Shown piece by piece: positions 6,299 through 7,848 of a stretch of DNA of 7,848 nt. Below the pieces are notes generated by a model that saw only the letters and a list, made by a program, of their open reading frames with translations, was not told the DNA's origin and ran no database searches. Made by a program: the position numbers and the translations under genes. Position 1 is the stretch's first letter. Each line of letters opens with the position of its first letter. Source of the DNA: Betaproteobacteria bacterium (lineage in GTDB: Bacteria; Pseudomonadota; Gammaproteobacteria; Burkholderiales; Burkholderiaceae_D); NCBI GenBank assembly GCA_015655165.1, contig JAATFN010000185.1, forward strand, positions 1-7,848. The letters run 5' to 3'.

Positions 6299-7489
6299 AT
6301 GATGACCAAACACGTAAATGATACTCGCCGCAAGGTATTAATGGGAAGTGTTGCGACATTAACGACCGGATTATTTCCTGCAGTAGCATTTGCAGCTGAT
6401 TCGTTAAAAGTCGGTTTGATTGTACCGATGTCGGGACCATTTGCATCAACCGGTGTACAAATCGAAGGTGCTGTCAAACTGTATCAACAAAAGTATGGCA
6501 ATACGGTTGCAGGCAGAAAAATTGAAATTATTTTGAAAGATGATGGTGGTTTGGCGCCGGATGTGACTAAACGTTTGGCACAAGAACTCGTATCTCGTGA
6601 CAAGGTCGATGTGTTAGCCGGATTTGGTCTGACACCATTGGCATTTGCAACAGCACCTGTTGCAACACAAGCTAAAGTGCCAATGATTGTCATGGCCGCA
6701 GCTACTTCGGTGATTCCGCAGCGCTCTCCATATATCGTACGCACAGGATTTACGTTGGCCCAGGTTACAGCACCAATGGCAGAATGGGCAAAAAACAACA
6801 AGATCAAGAGTGTGATTACGTTTGTCAGTGATTATGGCCCAGGTCTTGATGCAGAAAAAGTTTTTGTCAAACGCTTTACGGAAAGCGGTGGTAAGGTACT
6901 TGAGACGTTACGCACCCCATTGAGAAATCCGGATTATGCACCGTTCCTGCAGCGCGTCAAAGATGCAAAACCCGAAGCTCTATTTGTATTTGTACCATCC
7001 GGTGAAGGTGCTGCCGTATTGAAACAGTTCACCGAGCGTGGTTTGGCTGATGCAGGTATTCGTCTGATTTGTACAGGGGATGTTTTAGATGACGATCTGA
7101 TGGCAAGTATAGGTACTGCTGCGACAGGTGTCATAAGTAGCCATCATTATTCTGCCGCACATCCATCACCGGAAAATAAAGAATATGTCAGCGCATTTAG
7201 TAAATTAAATAAAGGTCTACGCCCGAACTTCCATTCGGTAGGTGCATATGATGGTATGCATTTGCTGTATGAAGCATTGAAAAAAACCAAAGGGGAAAGC
7301 AATGGTGATAAGCTTTTGGCAGCAATGAAAGGGTTGAACTGGACTAGTGTACGTGGTCCAATCTCGATTGATCCTGAAACTCGCGATATCATCCAGAATG
7401 TCTATATCCGTAAAGCGGAAATGGTTAATGGTGGAATGTATAACATCGAATTTGATACAGTAGAAAACTTTAAAGATCCTGGCGTTTGA
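6299..7489 (+). CDS. Periplasmic substrate-binding protein of a LivK-type ABC transporter
   Basis: This is the likely ligand-capturing partner of the LivHMGF-like proteins. It has 396 residues and type I periplasmic-binding features: a first strand LKVGLIVPMSGPFASTG (36-52), KDDGG (80-84), and VDVLAGFG (103-110). The signal peptide looks twin-arginine-like: TRRKVLM (9-15), a mild hydrophobic stretch, and an AFA motif (30-32) with predicted cleavage before ADSLKVG. ATG 6299 or 6302 (ATGATG) could be the start, behind a GAGAGA stretch. The encoded protein lacks a lipobox Cys, so it should be soluble. It lies 49 bases after vanB with no terminator between, and a strong terminator follows it. Ligand is unknown. 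Vanillate or another lignin-derived aromatic acid is inferred from context and from related binding proteins in Rhodopseudomonas palustris that bind aromatics. A branched-chain amino acid is the alternative. Confidence 0.9.
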   Translation: MMTKHVNDTRRKVLMGSVATLTTGLFPAVAFAADSLKVGLIVPMSGPFASTGVQIEGAVKLYQQKYGNTVAGRKIEIILKDDGGLAPDVTKRLAQELVSRDKVDVLAGFGLTPLAFATAPVATQAKVPMIVMAAATSVIPQRSPYIVRTGFTLAQVTAPMAEWAKNNKIKSVITFVSDYGPGLDAEKVFVKRFTESGGKVLETLRTPLRNPDYAPFLQRVKDAKPEALFVFVPSGEGAAVLKQFTERGLADAGIRLICTGDVLDDDLMASIGTAATGVISSHHYSAAHPSPENKEYVSAFSKLNKGLRPNFHSVGAYDGMHLLYEALKKTKGESNGDKLLAAMKGLNWTSVRGPISIDPETRDIIQNVYIRKAEMVNGGMYNIEFDTVENFKDPGV

Positions 7490-7515
7490 GATTTGTACTT
7501 ATCCACTATTACATA

Positions 7516-7547
7516 GGCCTGACAGTCATTGTCAGGCCATTTTTTTT
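7516..7547 (+). terminator. Intrinsic (rho-independent) terminator
   Basis: A perfect 9-bp inverted repeat, GGCCTGACA (7516-7524) and TGTCAGGCC (7530-7538), encloses the 5-base loop GTCAT and is followed after one A by eight Ts (7540-7547). It lies 26 bases after the binding-protein stop and closes the plus-strand unit. On the minus strand no comparable T run follows the stem, so it probably works mainly for plus-strand transcription. Confidence 0.95.
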
Positions 7548-7560
7548 GCGTATATGGGGT

Positions 7561-7848
7561 TTACAAAGTGGTTATAAATGTCGTGATAATGTTGGCAAAA
7601 TCTTCAGGCGCTTCAATCACACTGAGATGCGAGGCATTTTTCATAATATATAACGTCGCATTTGGAATGGTATTGCTTAATATTTCCGACATCGCAAGGG
7701 GCGTGCCCTGATCTAGTTCACCTGCGATTACTAATGTTGTTTGACCAATATTTTTTAGTCGTGCGGTACTATTGAAGGTGCCGACTGCATGACAGCATCC
7801 GATATAGCCATCTATGTCGGTTGTTACCAAACGATGACGAAATTGTGA
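7561..7848 (-). CDS. pcaD: Alpha/beta hydrolase, probable 3-oxoadipate enol-lactonase (PcaD), 3' part only
   Basis: This is the C-terminal third of an alpha/beta-fold hydrolase on the opposite strand. The frame is open to the right edge. The first start-like codon inside (TTG at 7830) is probably a plain Leu, with six more in-frame codons beyond it. About 95 of the roughly 260 usual residues are visible. Numbering from that Leu, DIDGYIGCCHAV (5-16), LVIAGELD with the likely catalytic Asp40, and ASHLSVIEAPEDF with catalytic His68 match the end of PcaD, which opens the enol-lactone ring to beta-ketoadipate. The nucleophile Ser is outside. The gene converges on the plus-strand unit across the terminator. 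Other alpha/beta hydrolases share this layout, so PcaD rests on motif resemblance and the aromatic-catabolic neighbours. Confidence 0.75.
   Translation of the reverse strand, partial: SQFRHRLVTTDIDGYIGCCHAVGTFNSTARLKNIGQTTLVIAGELDQGTPLAMSEILSNTIPNATLYIMKNASHLSVIEAPEDFANIITTFITTL

Noticed and set aside
6484..6807. Minus-strand ORF of 107 codons inside the binding-protein gene
   Set aside because: Antisense to a clear periplasmic binding protein and without recognisable domains.
7529..7711. Plus-strand ORF of 60 codons after the terminator
   Set aside because: It starts inside the terminator stem-loop and runs antisense to the PcaD-like gene, whose catalytic motifs are clear.

Overview
The window looks like part of a chromosomal catabolic island of a proteobacterium that grows on lignin-derived methoxylated aromatics. 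The gene content fits a Burkholderiales-type betaproteobacterium (inference): a PcaF-type thiolase, a complete LivHMGF-type ABC transporter with a separate LivK-type binding protein, VanA/VanB and a PcaD-like hydrolase. The base composition is moderate to low in G+C, so high-GC members are less likely. The genus cannot be named from the sequence. No mobile elements, RNA genes, CRISPR arrays or transcription regulators are visible.

Layout: (1) 1-595, the 3' half of a beta-ketoadipyl-CoA thiolase gene (pcaF), cut by the window edge. (2) 596-727, a 132-bp gap holding a possible 25-codon leader ORF that overlaps the first permease start. (3) 728-4101, four tightly overlapping genes for a branched-chain-amino-acid-type ABC importer: permease, permease, ATPase, ATPase. 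(4) 4184-6249, vanA and vanB, the oxygenase and reductase of vanillate O-demethylase. (5) 6299-7489, a periplasmic binding protein with a twin-arginine-like signal peptide, the missing fifth component of the transporter. (6) 7516-7547, a textbook intrinsic terminator. (7) 7561-7848 on the minus strand, the 3' end of a convergent alpha/beta hydrolase gene resembling 3-oxoadipate enol-lactonase (pcaD), cut by the right edge.

How the parts fit (inference): the binding protein and LivHMGF-like transporter would import vanillate or a related aromatic acid. VanAB would demethylate vanillate to protocatechuate, and the pca enzymes, of which the window shows only a late thiolase and a lactonase, would carry the carbon through the beta-ketoadipate pathway. 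All plus-strand genes point the same way, and no terminator is visible in the gaps before 7516. One long transcription unit from pcaF to the binding protein is therefore possible.

The enzymes are known families. The points worth a second look are the transporter split around vanAB, the possible leader ORF before livH, the unusual vanA-vanB junction (hairpin, no ribosome binding site), the AT-rich vanB, and the Tat-like signal on the binding protein.
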